A stretch of 64,000 nt of DNA from an uncultured Allomuricauda sp. (GCF_947495325.1 NZ_CANLYK010000002.1:186001-250000); one strand, 5' to 3'; shown: positions 1 to 9,502, numbered from the stretch's first letter. A program made the numbers and translations. The notes: generated by a model not told the origin, from the letters alone.

Positions 1-3000
1 GAAGGCTGGGGAAGATTGGCCCATTTTTAACGGTGCCAAGGTTGAACCCAATGTTTTTGACCTAAACTTGGCAGAATCATTCCCAATCATGAACGTGAAT
101 CTGACCGGAGACTATCCTGTTGAAAAATTAAAGGAATATGCGGAATATCTTGAAGATGAAATTGAAGATCTGCACCAAATTAAGGAAGTAGACATTAGAG
201 GTGCTCAGGAGAAAGAAGTTGAAATAGCCGTTGATGTATACAAAATGATGGCGGCCAAGGTAAATTTTACCGATGTTAAAAATGCCATCAGTAATGGAAA
301 TATGACAATGTCCGCAGGGAATTTGGTTACCAGTGGACAACGAAGAACCATTCGAATCATTGGAGAAATTGAAAAGCCTAAGGAGCTTTATAATTTTGTG
401 GTCAAATCTGAAGATGGTGCAGTTTACCTTAAGGATATAGCCGAAGTTTCCTTTAAAGAAGAAGACAAGACTACCTATGCCAGGGAAAAAGGAGAGAGTG
501 TGGTAATGCTTGATATTAAAAAGCGCTCAGGAGAAAACGCCATTGAGGCGGCAGATTTAATTCGTGAAATTGTTAAAGAGGCTGAGGAAAATTACTTTCC
601 AAAAGACTTGCACATTACCATTGCCAACGATTCCAGTGCTAAAACATTGAACCAGGTTGATGACTTGGTCAACAACATCATTTTTGGAATCATTCTAGTG
701 GTTACCGTACTCATGTTCTTTTTAGGGTTTAGAAATGCATTGTTTGTTGGTTTTGCAATTCCAATGTCAATGTTCATGTCCTTTATGATTCTATCCGCTG
801 TAGGTTATACCCTAAATACCATGATCCTATTTGGATTGATTATGGGACTGGGAATGCTGGTTGATAATGGAGTTGTGGTTGTGGAAAACGTTTACCGTTT
901 GATGGACAAAGAAGGCATGTCCCGGATTGAAGCGGCCAAAAAAGGAATTGGGGAAATCGCTGTTCCCATTATTATTTCTACGGCTACAACGGTTGCTGCC
1001 TTCGTACCTCTTGGTCTGTGGCCAGGTTTAATGGGGCAGTTCATGATATTTTTCCCAATCACACTATCCGTAGTTCTTGGTTCCTCTTTGTTTGTGGCCA
1101 TTTTTATGAACTCCATGTTGGTTTCCAGTTTTATGGAAGTTGGTGAAAAAGAATTAACGGTAAAGCAATTGATTCGAATCAGTGTTATCCTAGGCGGTTT
1201 TGGTTTGTTCATCTTTATTGTTGGCGGAGCCATGCGCGGATTGGGGACTTTGATGATCGTAGTTGCGGGTATGTTTTGGATTTATAAGTATTTCCTTAAA
1301 AAGTGGGCATTGCGTTTCCAAAAGAATACGCTTGTACGCTTTGAAAATTGGTACGAAAAAAGATTAAAACATGCCTTGAGAGGTAAAAATGTGTATTGGT
1401 ATTTTAGTGCCACGGTCATGATGTTGATCTGTGCATTTATGTTCTTTGGAATGTCATTGGGCAGTCAACGAACAAAGGTGGAGTTCTTTCCAGACAATAC
1501 ACCGAATGAAGTCTATGTTTATATTCAATATCCAGAAGGAACGGATATTGATAAAACCAATATGATTACCAAGGCTATTGAAGAACGCGTTTATGCAATT
1601 GCTGATGGTAATGAATACTTGGATGCGGATAAAAACCTTTTAGTAGAATCCAGTGTTTCCCAAGTGGGTAAAGGTGCTGAAAACCCATTTACCGAAGGAG
1701 GTTCTGCAGCTGAAATGCCACACCGTGGAAAAATCACCATTTCCATGCGTGAGTTTAAATATAGGGATGGTCTGGATACGGAAGACCTTCGCCTAAAGAT
1801 TCAAGACGGTATTGCCGGTATTTATCCTGGAGTTACAATTTCTGTTGAAAAAGATGCGGTTGGACCCCCAGCGGGTTATCCTATCAATATTGAAATTGAA
1901 GGCAATGATTATGATGAGTTAATCAATACTGCGGAAAGTATGCGCGATTTTATCAACGGTAAAAACGTTGCTGGAATAGAAGAGCTGAAAATCGACGTAA
2001 ACAAAAGCAAACCTGGGATGCAGGTTGTTGTAGACCGAGAAAAAGCTGGTGAACTTGGAGTTTCTGTGGGCCAAGTTGGAAATCAATTGCGTCAATCCCT
2101 GTTTGGAGATAAAGCGGGCATTTATAAGAAAGATGGCGAAGATTATGACATCAATGTTCGTTTTAATGAAGATCTACGATACAATACGAGTGCTTTGTTC
2201 AATCAGAACATCATTTTTAGAGATCCCGCTAATGGGCAGATAAAGGAAATTCCGGTCTCTGCTGTTGCATCTCAAAAGAACACTTCCTCTTTTAGTGCCA
2301 TCAAACACAGAGATACCAGAAGAGTTGTGACTGTATATTCAGCCTTAAAACCTGGATTTACCGATGCAGGAGCAATTGTGACAGAAATCCAAAAAGAAAT
2401 GGAGGAGTTTAAAGGCTTACCCGCTGGTGTCAAGATTGATTATACTGGTCAAATAGAAGAACAGAACAAACAAATGCAATTTTTGGTTGGCGCTTTCTTC
2501 TCTGGTTTAGGCCTTATCATGCTCATTTTAATTTTCCAATTTGGAGGTATTTCAAAACCAGCAATTATTATGATGGCTATTTTCTTGAGTTTTATTGGAG
2601 TCTTTGGTGGTTTGATCGTTACGGGTTGGCCATTTGTAATTATGATGACCATGATGGGAATTATTTCACTAGCAGGTATTGTGGTTAATAATGGTGTAGT
2701 ACTACTGGACTACACGCAAATATTGATTGACCGTAAAAAGGTTGAGTTGAATCTTCCCGATAATGCGTTGTTGGACCGAGACCAGGTTACCGAAGTACTT
2801 ATCCGTGGAGGTAAGGCAAGGTTGCGACCTGTAATATTGACGGCAATTACAACAGTTCTTGGTTTGATTCCACTCGCTATAGGATTGAACATCAATTTTG
2901 TTTCCCTGTTTTCAGATTTTGACCCGCAAATATATATGGGTGGGGATAACGTAATCTTTTGGGGACCATTGGCCTGGACCGTAATCTTCGGGTTAATTGT

Positions 3001-3127
3001 GGCCACTTTCCTTACATTGATAATTGTACCTGTACTTTTTAATATTATATACCGATTAAAAATCAGGATCAGGGGAGGCAAGAAATCCTCAGTAAAGGAA
3101 AAAGAACAAGTAGATATTGCTGCTTAA
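1..3127 (+). CDS. RND-family efflux permease, 5' truncated by window edge
   Basis: The frame is open from the second base, so the N-terminus lies outside the window; about 1,041 residues remain. This is an inner-membrane permease of the AcrB-like resistance-nodulation-division superfamily, which couples proton influx to export through an adaptor and an outer-membrane channel. Two clusters of hydrophobic helices (about nt 660-1330 and 2470-3060) are separated by a large periplasmic region. The helix-4 motif LVDNGVVVVEN near nt 860-890 keeps the first proton-relay Asp, while the second Asp of AcrB is Asn here. An internal TTG near nt 68 is not the start. Adaptor and channel genes would be expected upstream. 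The substrate cannot be told. Confidence 0.9.
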   Translation, partial: KAGEDWPIFNGAKVEPNVFDLNLAESFPIMNVNLTGDYPVEKLKEYAEYLEDEIEDLHQIKEVDIRGAQEKEVEIAVDVYKMMAAKVNFTDVKNAISNGNMTMSAGNLVTSGQRRTIRIIGEIEKPKELYNFVVKSEDGAVYLKDIAEVSFKEEDKTTYAREKGESVVMLDIKKRSGENAIEAADLIREIVKEAEENYFPKDLHITIANDSSAKTLNQVDDLVNNIIFGIILVVTVLMFFLGFRNALFVGFAIPMSMFMSFMILSAVGYTLNTMILFGLIMGLGMLVDNGVVVVENVYRLMDKEGMSRIEAAKKGIGEIAVPIIISTATTVAAFVPLGLWPGLMGQFMIFFPITLSVVLGSSLFVAIFMNSMLVSSFMEVGEKELTVKQLIRISVILGGFGLFIFIVGGAMRGLGTLMIVVAGMFWIYKYFLKKWALRFQKNTLVRFENWYEKRLKHALRGKNVYWYFSATVMMLICAFMFFGMSLGSQRTKVEFFPDNTPNEVYVYIQYPEGTDIDKTNMITKAIEERVYAIADGNEYLDADKNLLVESSVSQVGKGAENPFTEGGSAAEMPHRGKITISMREFKYRDGLDTEDLRLKIQDGIAGIYPGVTISVEKDAVGPPAGYPINIEIEGNDYDELINTAESMRDFINGKNVAGIEELKIDVNKSKPGMQVVVDREKAGELGVSVGQVGNQLRQSLFGDKAGIYKKDGEDYDINVRFNEDLRYNTSALFNQNIIFRDPANGQIKEIPVSAVASQKNTSSFSAIKHRDTRRVVTVYSALKPGFTDAGAIVTEIQKEMEEFKGLPAGVKIDYTGQIEEQNKQMQFLVGAFFSGLGLIMLILIFQFGGISKPAIIMMAIFLSFIGVFGGLIVTGWPFVIMMTMMGIISLAGIVVNNGVVLLDYTQILIDRKKVELNLPDNALLDRDQVTEVLIRGGKARLRPVILTAITTVLGLIPLAIGLNINFVSLFSDFDPQIYMGGDNVIFWGPLAWTVIFGLIVATFLTLIIVPVLFNIIYRLKIRIRGGKKSSVKEKEQVDIAA

Positions 3128-3130
3128 CAA

Positions 3131-3190
3131 AGTACTATAAAATAAAAAAAGCCCCAACTTTCGTTGTGGCTTTTTTTATTTTATAGTATT
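3131..3190. terminator. Bidirectional intrinsic terminator between convergent genes
   Basis: A long inverted repeat with arms 3131-3158 and 3163-3190 and a four-base TTTC loop. The core GCC-CAAC/GTTG-GGC stem is flanked by A7 and T7 runs and extended by ACTATAAAAT/ATTTTATAGT. There is one mismatch in the core and one G-T pair near the base. It lies between the end of the RND gene and the end of the minus-strand YwqK-like gene, so it can stop both. Confidence 0.9.
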
Positions 3191-3197
3191 ATGGTAG

Positions 3198-3548
3198 TTA
3201 CTTATCTACCGAAACCAATTCCGATTGATTCCAATTTTTTACAGTAACAATACGGTTCTCTACAAAATCAACTTCTTTTAAAATCTGACCTTTCCAAAAG
3301 AACCATTTACCAGATTTTTTTCCTTCATTATATTTACCAGAGGCAATTTTATTACCACTTAGATCGTACATAAACCATTGCCCATGTAACTTACCTTTTA
3401 ATAAATAGCCTGTTTGGGCTATTTCACCGTTTTCGTGAAAATATGTAGCTTTTACCATTTTCCCCACTTTTTCAAAAGTCGGTTCAATATCCTGCGGATA
3501 CATACAAACCGAAAACATCACCGCTAAAAAAAATATTGCTTTCTTCAT
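3198..3548 (-). CDS. Secreted YwqK/MORN-repeat protein
   Basis: A protein of 116 residues with an N-terminal signal peptide (residues 1 to about 19). The body has short aromatic/glycine repeats of the MORN or YwqK type: HENGEIAQTGYLLKGKLHGQ, then a GNKIASGKY unit and a GKKSGKWFFW unit. Such repeats form small beta-hairpins. The family is often labelled antitoxin component YwqK, but nothing here suggests a toxin partner. A TACATTTG -7 element lies about 40 bases upstream. The gene is monocistronic and converges on the RND gene across a shared terminator. The role is unknown, probably periplasmic or envelope associated. Confidence 0.75.
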   Translation of the reverse strand: MKKAIFFLAVMFSVCMYPQDIEPTFEKVGKMVKATYFHENGEIAQTGYLLKGKLHGQWFMYDLSGNKIASGKYNEGKKSGKWFFWKGQILKEVDFVENRIVTVKNWNQSELVSVDK

Positions 3549-3588
3549 ATGATATGGGTTTTAAGTTTATTCAATAACATTAACGATA

Positions 3589-3596
3589 CAAATGTA
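3589..3596 (-). promoter_or_regulatory. Candidate -7 element of the YwqK-like gene
   Basis: Plus-strand CAAATGTA reads TACATTTG on the minus strand, a perfect match to the Bacteroidota TAnnTTTG -7 consensus, about 40 bases before the start codon. No clear TTG -33 element is seen. Confidence 0.5.
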
Positions 3597-3896
3597 ATTA
3601 TTATTTTACGTTAAATGAATATTTTAATAACATTTAATTTACATTAAATTAACCTTAAATCTATAATCAATTTAAAATCAGTATTTTATTAAATTTAATA
3701 TCGAAACAAACAAAACCTTTTATCGATGAATTTTAACCAAAAAGCTTGAAAAAACCACTAAATGTAAATTTTAGGTTAGTTAAATGTATTTTAAATATTA
3801 TTTCGATGAATCATAGATTTTTTCGCCTTATTTCTTTCTAAACTTAGAATTGGCAAGAAAATCAGCATCTCTAACAATAAATACTGCCATTCCTCT
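3597..3896. other. AT-rich intergenic region between divergent promoters
   Basis: Very AT-rich DNA with recurring TTTACRTTAAAT-like and TTTAAT stretches between the promoters of the YwqK-like gene and aspS. I see no open frame, tRNA or clear hairpin. It may simply be a curved, AT-rich upstream promoter region. Confidence 0.5.
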
Positions 3897-3904
3897 TAAA
3901 TTTG
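3897..3904 (+). promoter_or_regulatory. aspS -7 promoter element
   Basis: TAAATTTG matches TAnnTTTG perfectly and lies 18 bases before the ATG at 3923, leaving a leader of roughly 10-15 bases. It overlaps the in-frame TTG at 3902, which therefore cannot be the start. Confidence 0.65.
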
Positions 3905-3922
3905 CGCTCCATAGTAAATATC

Positions 3923-5671
3923 ATGTACAGAAATAATACTTGTGGTGCATTAAGGGCATCAGATATTGATTCAGAAGTTATTCTAAGTGGTTGGGTACAC
4001 AAAGTAAGGGACAAAGGCTTTGTTGTTTGGGTAGATATACGCGACCGATACGGCATTACACAATTAGTGTTTGATGAGGATCGCACCTCAAAAGCTCTAT
4101 TAAGTAAGGCAACTGGCTTAGGACGGGAAACCGTAATCCAAATTAAAGGACAGGTTATAGAAAGAGCCTCCAAAAATCCTAATATTCCAACTGGCGATAT
4201 AGAGGTTCTTGTGACTGAGCTTCAAATATTAAATGAATCTATCCTACCTCCTTTTACTATTGAAGATAATACAGATGGTGGAGAAGACATCCGAATGAAA
4301 TATCGCTATCTGGATATCCGGAGAAATCCTGTAAAGGACAATCTCATCTTTAGGCATAAAGTTACCATGGAGGTTCGAAAATACCTATCAGAACAGGGAT
4401 TCATTGAAGTTGAAACTCCATATTTGATAAAATCCACTCCTGAAGGAGCTCGAGATTTTGTTGTTCCAAGTAGAATGAACGAAGGACAATTTTACGCGCT
4501 GCCACAATCGCCCCAAACCTTTAAGCAATTGCTTATGGTGGGTGGAATGGACAAGTACTTTCAGATTGTAAAATGTTTTAGGGATGAAGATTTACGTGCG
4601 GATAGACAACCTGAGTTTACGCAAATAGACTGCGAAATGGCCTTTGTGGAACAGGAAGACATATTGAATGCTTTTGAAGGTCTTACCAAGCATTTGCTCA
4701 AGGAAGTTCATGGAATAGAGTCAAGAGATTTTCCAAGAATGACCTATGATGATGCCATGCGTTTGTATGGAAATGACAAACCTGATATCCGTTTTGGAAT
4801 GGAGTTTGGAGAATTGAATGCAGTTGCGCAACACAAAGATTTTAATGTTTTCAATTCGGCAGAACTAGTTGCTGGCATTGCTGTTCCCGGCGGAGCATCG
4901 TACACCCGAAAAGAAATTGACAAGCTTGTTGATTGGGTCAGGCGACCTCAAGTAGGAGCTAAAGGCATGGTGTACGTAAAATGCAATGAAGATGGTTCTT
5001 ACAAATCTTCCGTTGATAAGTTTTATAATCAAGAAGATTTGGCCCAATGGGCAGAAACAACAAATGCCAAGTCAGGTGACCTTATCTGTGTGCTTTCTGG
5101 AAGCATTAATGAAACCAGGGCTCAACTTAGCGCTCTGCGCATGGAATTGGCGGAACGACTTGGATTACGAAAACCAAATGAATTTGCCCCCCTCTGGGTA
5201 ATCGATTTTCCCCTATTGGAATTGGATGAAGAAACAGACACTTACCATGCCATGCATCACCCTTTCACCTCTCCAAAACCCGGACAATTGGAATTGTTGG
5301 AAACCAATCCAGGTGAAGTGAAAGCGAACGCTTATGATTTGGTATTGAACGGGAACGAAATTGGTGGCGGATCCATTCGAATCCACGATAAGGAAATTCA
5401 GGCTACCATGTTCAAGCATCTTGGTTTTACTCCACAAGAGGCAAAAGCTCAATTTGGATTCTTGATGGATGCCTTTCAGTATGGTGCCCCTCCACATGGT
5501 GGAATCGCTTTCGGACTTGACAGATTGGTCGCTATTTTAGGTGGACAGGAAACCATCAGAGACTTTATTGCTTTTCCAAAAAACAATAGCGGCAGGGATG
5601 TAATGATTGATGCTCCAGCAACTATTGATGATGAACAATTAAAGGAGCTTCATCTAAAGGTTGATTTGTAG
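3923..5671 (+). CDS. aspS: Aspartate--tRNA ligase
   Basis: A class II aminoacyl-tRNA synthetase of 582 residues, the usual length for the bacterial type. It activates aspartate and charges tRNA-Asp in the cytoplasm. The N-terminal OB-fold anticodon-binding domain (about 1-110) contains [19 protein letters not shown]. The class II motif 2 [16 protein letters not shown] and the motif 3 segment [12 protein letters not shown] are intact, and the bacterial GAD insertion domain lies between them. The ATG at 3923 (MYRNNTCG) was chosen because it matches family N-termini and because the upstream TTG at 3902 falls inside the -7 element. The gene stands alone. Confidence 0.97.
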   Translation: MYRNNTCGALRASDIDSEVILSGWVHKVRDKGFVVWVDIRDRYGITQLVFDEDRTSKALLSKATGLGRETVIQIKGQVIERASKNPNIPTGDIEVLVTELQILNESILPPFTIEDNTDGGEDIRMKYRYLDIRRNPVKDNLIFRHKVTMEVRKYLSEQGFIEVETPYLIKSTPEGARDFVVPSRMNEGQFYALPQSPQTFKQLLMVGGMDKYFQIVKCFRDEDLRADRQPEFTQIDCEMAFVEQEDILNAFEGLTKHLLKEVHGIESRDFPRMTYDDAMRLYGNDKPDIRFGMEFGELNAVAQHKDFNVFNSAELVAGIAVPGGASYTRKEIDKLVDWVRRPQVGAKGMVYVKCNEDGSYKSSVDKFYNQEDLAQWAETTNAKSGDLICVLSGSINETRAQLSALRMELAERLGLRKPNEFAPLWVIDFPLLELDEETDTYHAMHHPFTSPKPGQLELLETNPGEVKANAYDLVLNGNEIGGGSIRIHDKEIQATMFKHLGFTPQEAKAQFGFLMDAFQYGAPPHGGIAFGLDRLVAILGGQETIRDFIAFPKNNSGRDVMIDAPATIDDEQLKELHLKVDL

Positions 5672-5722
5672 GATTTCAATTTTAATAATGGACCTTTGAA
5701 GCAATTACTCTTTTTCCTTTTA

Positions 5723-5746
5723 GTCATCCTGAACATATCGAAGAAT
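5723..5746. repeat. Degenerate copy of a flavobacterial intergenic repeat (candidate)
   Basis: The segment starting GTCATCCTGAAC and continuing ATATCGAAGAAT resembles the dispersed GTCATCCTGAGC..GTCGAAGGAT repeat family common between genes in Bacteroidota. Only a half-element is visible, with no matching second arm, and no other copy is seen in the window. Confidence 0.35.
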
Positions 5747-5775
5747 ATCAGAAAAACTTGTTAACTTCATGATTG

Positions 5776-6324
5776 ATGAAACAATGGATTAAGATATTAC
5801 TTTATGCACTATTGCCTCTCCTAGTCTTAATTGCCATAATTTACAGCTATAGCAATTACGAAAACGCAGCAAAGTATGAGTCTGCCAAAGAAAAATACCT
5901 TCATTATATCGGTTACATTGAACAAAGTACTGCCCTCGTAAATACAAAATATGAACTTTGTGGTGACAAAAAAATAGCATACACATATAACGGTGCGGCC
6001 TACAGGGCATATAAAATCAGCAAGAATACTTTTCGAAAAAACATATTAAAAACTTACCAAAATAATGGCTATCCAGACTCAGGGTATTTAAACTTCCGTT
6101 TTTTGGTCAATTGTAAAGGTGAAGCAGGTTGGTTTGAAACTATTGAAATGAACCTAGACCTTGAGGAAACTGAACTTGAACAGAACATGGTAGACCAACT
6201 TTTTAGCATTACATCTAATTCAAACCATTGGAATGCCTTAGACTATAAAGGGAGTCCCTTAAATTATTATATGTACATCTCATATCGAATTGAAAATGGT
6301 GAAATCGTTGAAATATTGCCTTAA
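5776..6324 (+). CDS. Membrane-anchored protein of unknown function, possible TonB-C-like fold
   Basis: I do not recognise a named family. The protein has 182 residues with a single N-terminal membrane segment (about 5-24) and a periplasmic remainder. The C-terminal 85 residues show the pattern of TonB C-terminal-like domains: GYLNFRFLVNCKGEAGWF, then an acidic helix region, then a YMYISYRIENG strand at the end. The middle holds two cysteines (CGDKK and NCKG). The ATG at 5776 was preferred to the TTG one codon earlier. The next gene starts inside its last codons, so the two are translationally linked, suggesting a joint envelope role. Confidence 0.55.
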   Translation: MKQWIKILLYALLPLLVLIAIIYSYSNYENAAKYESAKEKYLHYIGYIEQSTALVNTKYELCGDKKIAYTYNGAAYRAYKISKNTFRKNILKTYQNNGYPDSGYLNFRFLVNCKGEAGWFETIEMNLDLEETELEQNMVDQLFSITSNSNHWNALDYKGSPLNYYMYISYRIENGEIVEILP

Positions 6325-7126
6325 TTTTCTATTTATCATACTCATCCTTGCTTGCAATGGAACAGCTGACAATCCAACCGTTAGCGAACGCAGAAAATTG
6401 GCAGAAAAAATATTTCAAGAAGGCTCCCATCTATATCAGGGTTCCCCAGAAAGCATGGTTAGGATAGAAAAAGCCATTGCAGTCGACTCAACCTATGCAG
6501 AGGCATTGAGAGAACTTTCAGTTGCGTACCTAAAACGGGGAATGCCCCATAAGTGGAAACCGCAATTTAACAAAGCTGTATACCATGACCCAAAAACCTG
6601 GGTCCCTTGGCGGGGCTATCTCTATTTGTATTTTTATCGTGATTATAAAAAAGCAATTGCAGATTTTAATGCGTCAGATACACTCACACCACATTTAGAT
6701 TATCCGCAAGGCCACAGTGTTGATTATTGGCGGGGAATTGCTTATTTGGGACTTAAAGACCATACGCAAGCTTTGCACTATTGGAACAAGCATATCCAAA
6801 AAGAAACTGAGGATACCGGAGAGGACTGGGTTGAACTGGAAGCATTTTTATATAGGGGCATAGCATATTTTGAAGCTGGGAATATTCCAAAGGCTCTTGA
6901 TGATTTCAATAAAATCATACATTATTTTAAAAACTCCGCCGACGCGAAATACTACAAAGCAATATTACTGCACCAAAAAGGAGAAAAAAAAGAAGCCCTT
7001 TTAATGATAAATGAGGCCATTGAAGATTTCAATTCAGGTTTCTATAACCACTACCATTATGTTGAGTTATTGCGCCAAATTTATATGGAAGATTTAGAAG
7101 AATTGAAATCACAAATATTGGGTTAA
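6296..7126 (+). CDS. TPR-repeat lipoprotein
   Basis: A protein of 276 residues. A signal peptide ends in the lipobox ILILAC (Cys near residue 20), so it is probably a lipoprotein on the periplasmic side. The body holds several tetratricopeptide-like helix pairs, such as the segments around AEALRELSVAYLKRG, KKAIADFNASD, TQALHYWNKH, PKALDDFNKI and KEALLMINEA. TPRs bind partner proteins. The start overlaps the preceding gene by 29 bases, and the ClC gene begins 8 bases after its stop, giving a likely operon. The ATG at 6296 is preferred over a TTG at 6290. No specific function can be assigned. Confidence 0.7.
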   Translation: MVKSLKYCLNFLFIILILACNGTADNPTVSERRKLAEKIFQEGSHLYQGSPESMVRIEKAIAVDSTYAEALRELSVAYLKRGMPHKWKPQFNKAVYHDPKTWVPWRGYLYLYFYRDYKKAIADFNASDTLTPHLDYPQGHSVDYWRGIAYLGLKDHTQALHYWNKHIQKETEDTGEDWVELEAFLYRGIAYFEAGNIPKALDDFNKIIHYFKNSADAKYYKAILLHQKGEKKEALLMINEAIEDFNSGFYNHYHYVELLRQIYMEDLEELKSQILG

Positions 7127-7134
7127 CTTTAACC

Positions 7135-8916
7135 ATGCCCAACACCAAAAAGCTTCTTACAAGATTTTTAAAATGGAGGTATAAACACATCTCTAACAAA
7201 ACCTTCGTGCATATCATGAGCTTGGTAGTGGGTTTTTTAGCAGGGTTAGTAGCTGTGACTTTAAAAAACACCACCTATTTTATACAATCCCTGTTGGAAA
7301 AAGGTATTGTTTTTTCCGAAAACCAATTGTATTTTATTTTACCAATTATTGGGTTGGCCCTAGTCTTTATTTACGTTAAATACATTCATAAAAAACCGAT
7401 ACAACATGCTATTTCCTCCATCATCTTTGCTCTTTCTAAAAAAGGAGGGCTTTTAAAAGTTAAAAACATTTATGCGCCCTTAATTACAGCGCCCCTAACC
7501 GTAGGCTTTGGAGGATCCGTGGGATTGTTGGGTCCAGCGGTAAAATCAGGTTCGGCAATAAGTTCCAATCTAAGCAGGTTGTTCCATTTAGATACAAAAA
7601 CACGCTCCCTGTTGGTTGCTTGTGCTTCTGCTGGAGCCATTTCTTCAATATTTCAATCGCCAATTGCTGCTATTATTTTTGCTGTGGAAGTATTCACTTT
7701 GGATTTGACCATGCTGTCCATGTTACCTCTGCTTTTGGCTTCCATTTCGGGAGTACTCACCTCCTATTTCTTTCTGGGGAACGAAGTGCTTTTTAGTTTT
7801 TCGCTATCAGAAGGCTTTCAATTAGAAGATACCTTCTTTTATATTCTTTTGGGTGTTGGCACAGCTTTTTCATCTATATATTTTACCAAGATGTATTTTG
7901 CCATTTTTGACTTTTTCAAACGATTTAAAAGTCCAAAATACAAACTCTTGGTTGGCGGTATTGCTATTGGAATAATGCTTTATGCAATTCCTCCGCTATA
8001 TGGAGAAGGTTTTGGCTTTATAAATAATCTATTGGATGGTGACCATCTAAAAGCTTTAGGAAAAACCCCTTTTGATGCACATACCCATAATATTTGGGTA
8101 GTTATAGCACTGTTGTTTGGCATCACCATTTTTAAGGCCATAGCCATGACCACAACTTTTGCTGCTGGAGGTGCTGGGGGAATCTTTATTCCAACTATGG
8201 TAATGGGAAGCGCATTGGGAAATGTAGTCGCCAAGGTCATCAACAATCTGGGATTGGGTTTTTCGGTCTCAGAAAGTAATTTTACACTAATCGGTATGGC
8301 TGGGCTAATTGCAGGAGTAATCCATGCACCATTAACGGCCATTTTCCTAATTGCGGAAATTACTGGTGGGTATCAGCTTTTTGTTCCTTTAATGATTACA
8401 GCATCCATCTCATATTTAATTACAAAAAATGCCCTAGATTATACGATTTACACCAAGGAATTGGCAAAAATAGGAGCTGTTTTAACCCATAACAAAGATC
8501 AAATGGTATTGACTTTATTGGAAATGGATGATGTGATAGAAAAGAACTTTAAATCTGTTCACCCTGAAATGACATTGGGCCAAATGTTGCATGAATCCGT
8601 ATCAAAGTCCAAAAGAAATATTTTCCCCGTTCTCAATGAGGAAGAAAAATTGATGGGTATTATAGTTTTGGATGATATCCGGGAATTTATGTTCGATACC
8701 GAACTTTATAATTCAACCTACGTTAAAAATTTGATGCATGCCCCACCAGAACATATTTTTTATGGTAGCGATACTATGAAACAGGTTATGCAAAAATTCC
8801 AGGACAGTGGTGCATGGAATTTACCCGTTATACAAGAAGGGAAGTATATGGGCTTCATTTCAAAGTCAAAATTATTGACGGCATATCGAAGAAAATTAAT
8901 TACACATACAAGATGA
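7135..8916 (+). CDS. ClC-family chloride channel with CBS domains, gating glutamates absent
   Basis: A protein of 593 residues: a ClC membrane domain of many helices (about 20-435) followed by two CBS domains (about 465-590), which usually sense nucleotides. The N-terminal half has GGSVGLLGPAV where coupled antiporters have GxxGREGPxV, so the external gating Glu (E148 of the E. coli protein) is replaced by Leu. The internal proton Glu (E203) aligns with Val in IIFAVEVF. The downstream GGAGGIFIPT motif is intact. By analogy this should conduct anions without proton exchange. The next small gene overlaps its stop codon (ATGA). Confidence 0.88.
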   Translation: MPNTKKLLTRFLKWRYKHISNKTFVHIMSLVVGFLAGLVAVTLKNTTYFIQSLLEKGIVFSENQLYFILPIIGLALVFIYVKYIHKKPIQHAISSIIFALSKKGGLLKVKNIYAPLITAPLTVGFGGSVGLLGPAVKSGSAISSNLSRLFHLDTKTRSLLVACASAGAISSIFQSPIAAIIFAVEVFTLDLTMLSMLPLLLASISGVLTSYFFLGNEVLFSFSLSEGFQLEDTFFYILLGVGTAFSSIYFTKMYFAIFDFFKRFKSPKYKLLVGGIAIGIMLYAIPPLYGEGFGFINNLLDGDHLKALGKTPFDAHTHNIWVVIALLFGITIFKAIAMTTTFAAGGAGGIFIPTMVMGSALGNVVAKVINNLGLGFSVSESNFTLIGMAGLIAGVIHAPLTAIFLIAEITGGYQLFVPLMITASISYLITKNALDYTIYTKELAKIGAVLTHNKDQMVLTLLEMDDVIEKNFKSVHPEMTLGQMLHESVSKSKRNIFPVLNEEEKLMGIIVLDDIREFMFDTELYNSTYVKNLMHAPPEHIFYGSDTMKQVMQKFQDSGAWNLPVIQEGKYMGFISKSKLLTAYRRKLITHTR

Positions 8917-9170
8917 AATTGAAATACATAATCGTTCTAATTGTATTACTCTCATTTGGCTTGATCATCTATGGATTCAGCATTAAAAAAGATGACCCAT
9001 TAAAAGCAAATAAATTTATAGGATCAGGGACTGTAGGACTTTTCTTTGTGGCAATGCCGCTTTTTTTGATAAAAGAAAGCAAAGGTAAAAACATGAAAGA
9101 TTACATGTTAACCAATGAGAACATTAAAAAAATGCAAGGTAAAAAGCAGAAAAACACTGAAAATCAATAA
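8913..9170 (+). CDS. Small two-helix membrane protein
   Basis: An 85-residue protein translationally coupled to the ClC gene through an ATGA overlap. Two hydrophobic segments (about 4-24 and 37-55) are joined by a short KKDDPLKANK loop and followed by a Lys/Asn-rich soluble tail. I do not recognise the family. The coupling suggests a role with the channel, but this is inference. A longer frame opening at 8814 lies within the ClC coding sequence and is not used. Confidence 0.6.
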   Translation: MKLKYIIVLIVLLSFGLIIYGFSIKKDDPLKANKFIGSGTVGLFFVAMPLFLIKESKGKNMKDYMLTNENIKKMQGKKQKNTENQ

Positions 9171-9252
9171 TTTTCATAAGATTTAAAGTTTATTTCGTCC
9201 AGATAAATCGAAAATACCCTAATTTAGTATTTTAACATTTACATTATTTTTA

Positions 9253-9444
9253 ATGACTGGTACAGTAAAATTTTTTAATGGATCCAAAGGTTTTGGGTTT
9301 ATTACCAACGACGACACAGGAAAGGACATTTTTGTTCATGTTACGGCATTGAACGGATTGGAACTAAACGAAGGCGACAAAGTAGAATACCAAGAAGAAG
9401 AGGGAAGAAAAGGAATGGTTGCTGCACAAGTGCAAGTAATCTGA
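9253..9444 (+). CDS. Cold-shock domain protein
   Basis: A protein of 63 residues, a single cold-shock domain. It has the RNP1-type KGFGFI and RNP2-type DIFVHV motifs that bind single-stranded RNA and DNA, and begins with the characteristic MTGTVKFFN. Members act as RNA chaperones or translation regulators. An intrinsic terminator follows 30 bases after the stop. The upstream region is AT-rich without a perfect -7 match. Confidence 0.95.
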   Translation: MTGTVKFFNGSKGFGFITNDDTGKDIFVHVTALNGLELNEGDKVEYQEEEGRKGMVAAQVQVI

Positions 9445-9474
9445 TAACAATATTGTATTCTTAATTTGATTTGA

Positions 9475-9500
9475 CCCTGATGGTTTCATCGGGGTTTTTT
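9475..9500. terminator. Intrinsic terminator after cold-shock gene
   Basis: Stem CCCTGATG / CATCGGGG (one G-T pair), loop GTTT, followed by T6. It lies between the cold-shock gene and the convergent tadA end. Confidence 0.85.
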
Positions 9501-9502
9501 AT

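Noticed and set aside
3198..3548. Toxin-antitoxin system from the YwqK label
   Set aside because: The protein has a signal peptide and no toxin-like neighbour; the label is a family name only.
3902..3922. Longer aspS with a TTG start at 3902
   Set aside because: The TTG lies inside a perfect TAnnTTTG promoter element and adds residues absent from the family; the ATG at 3923 fits.
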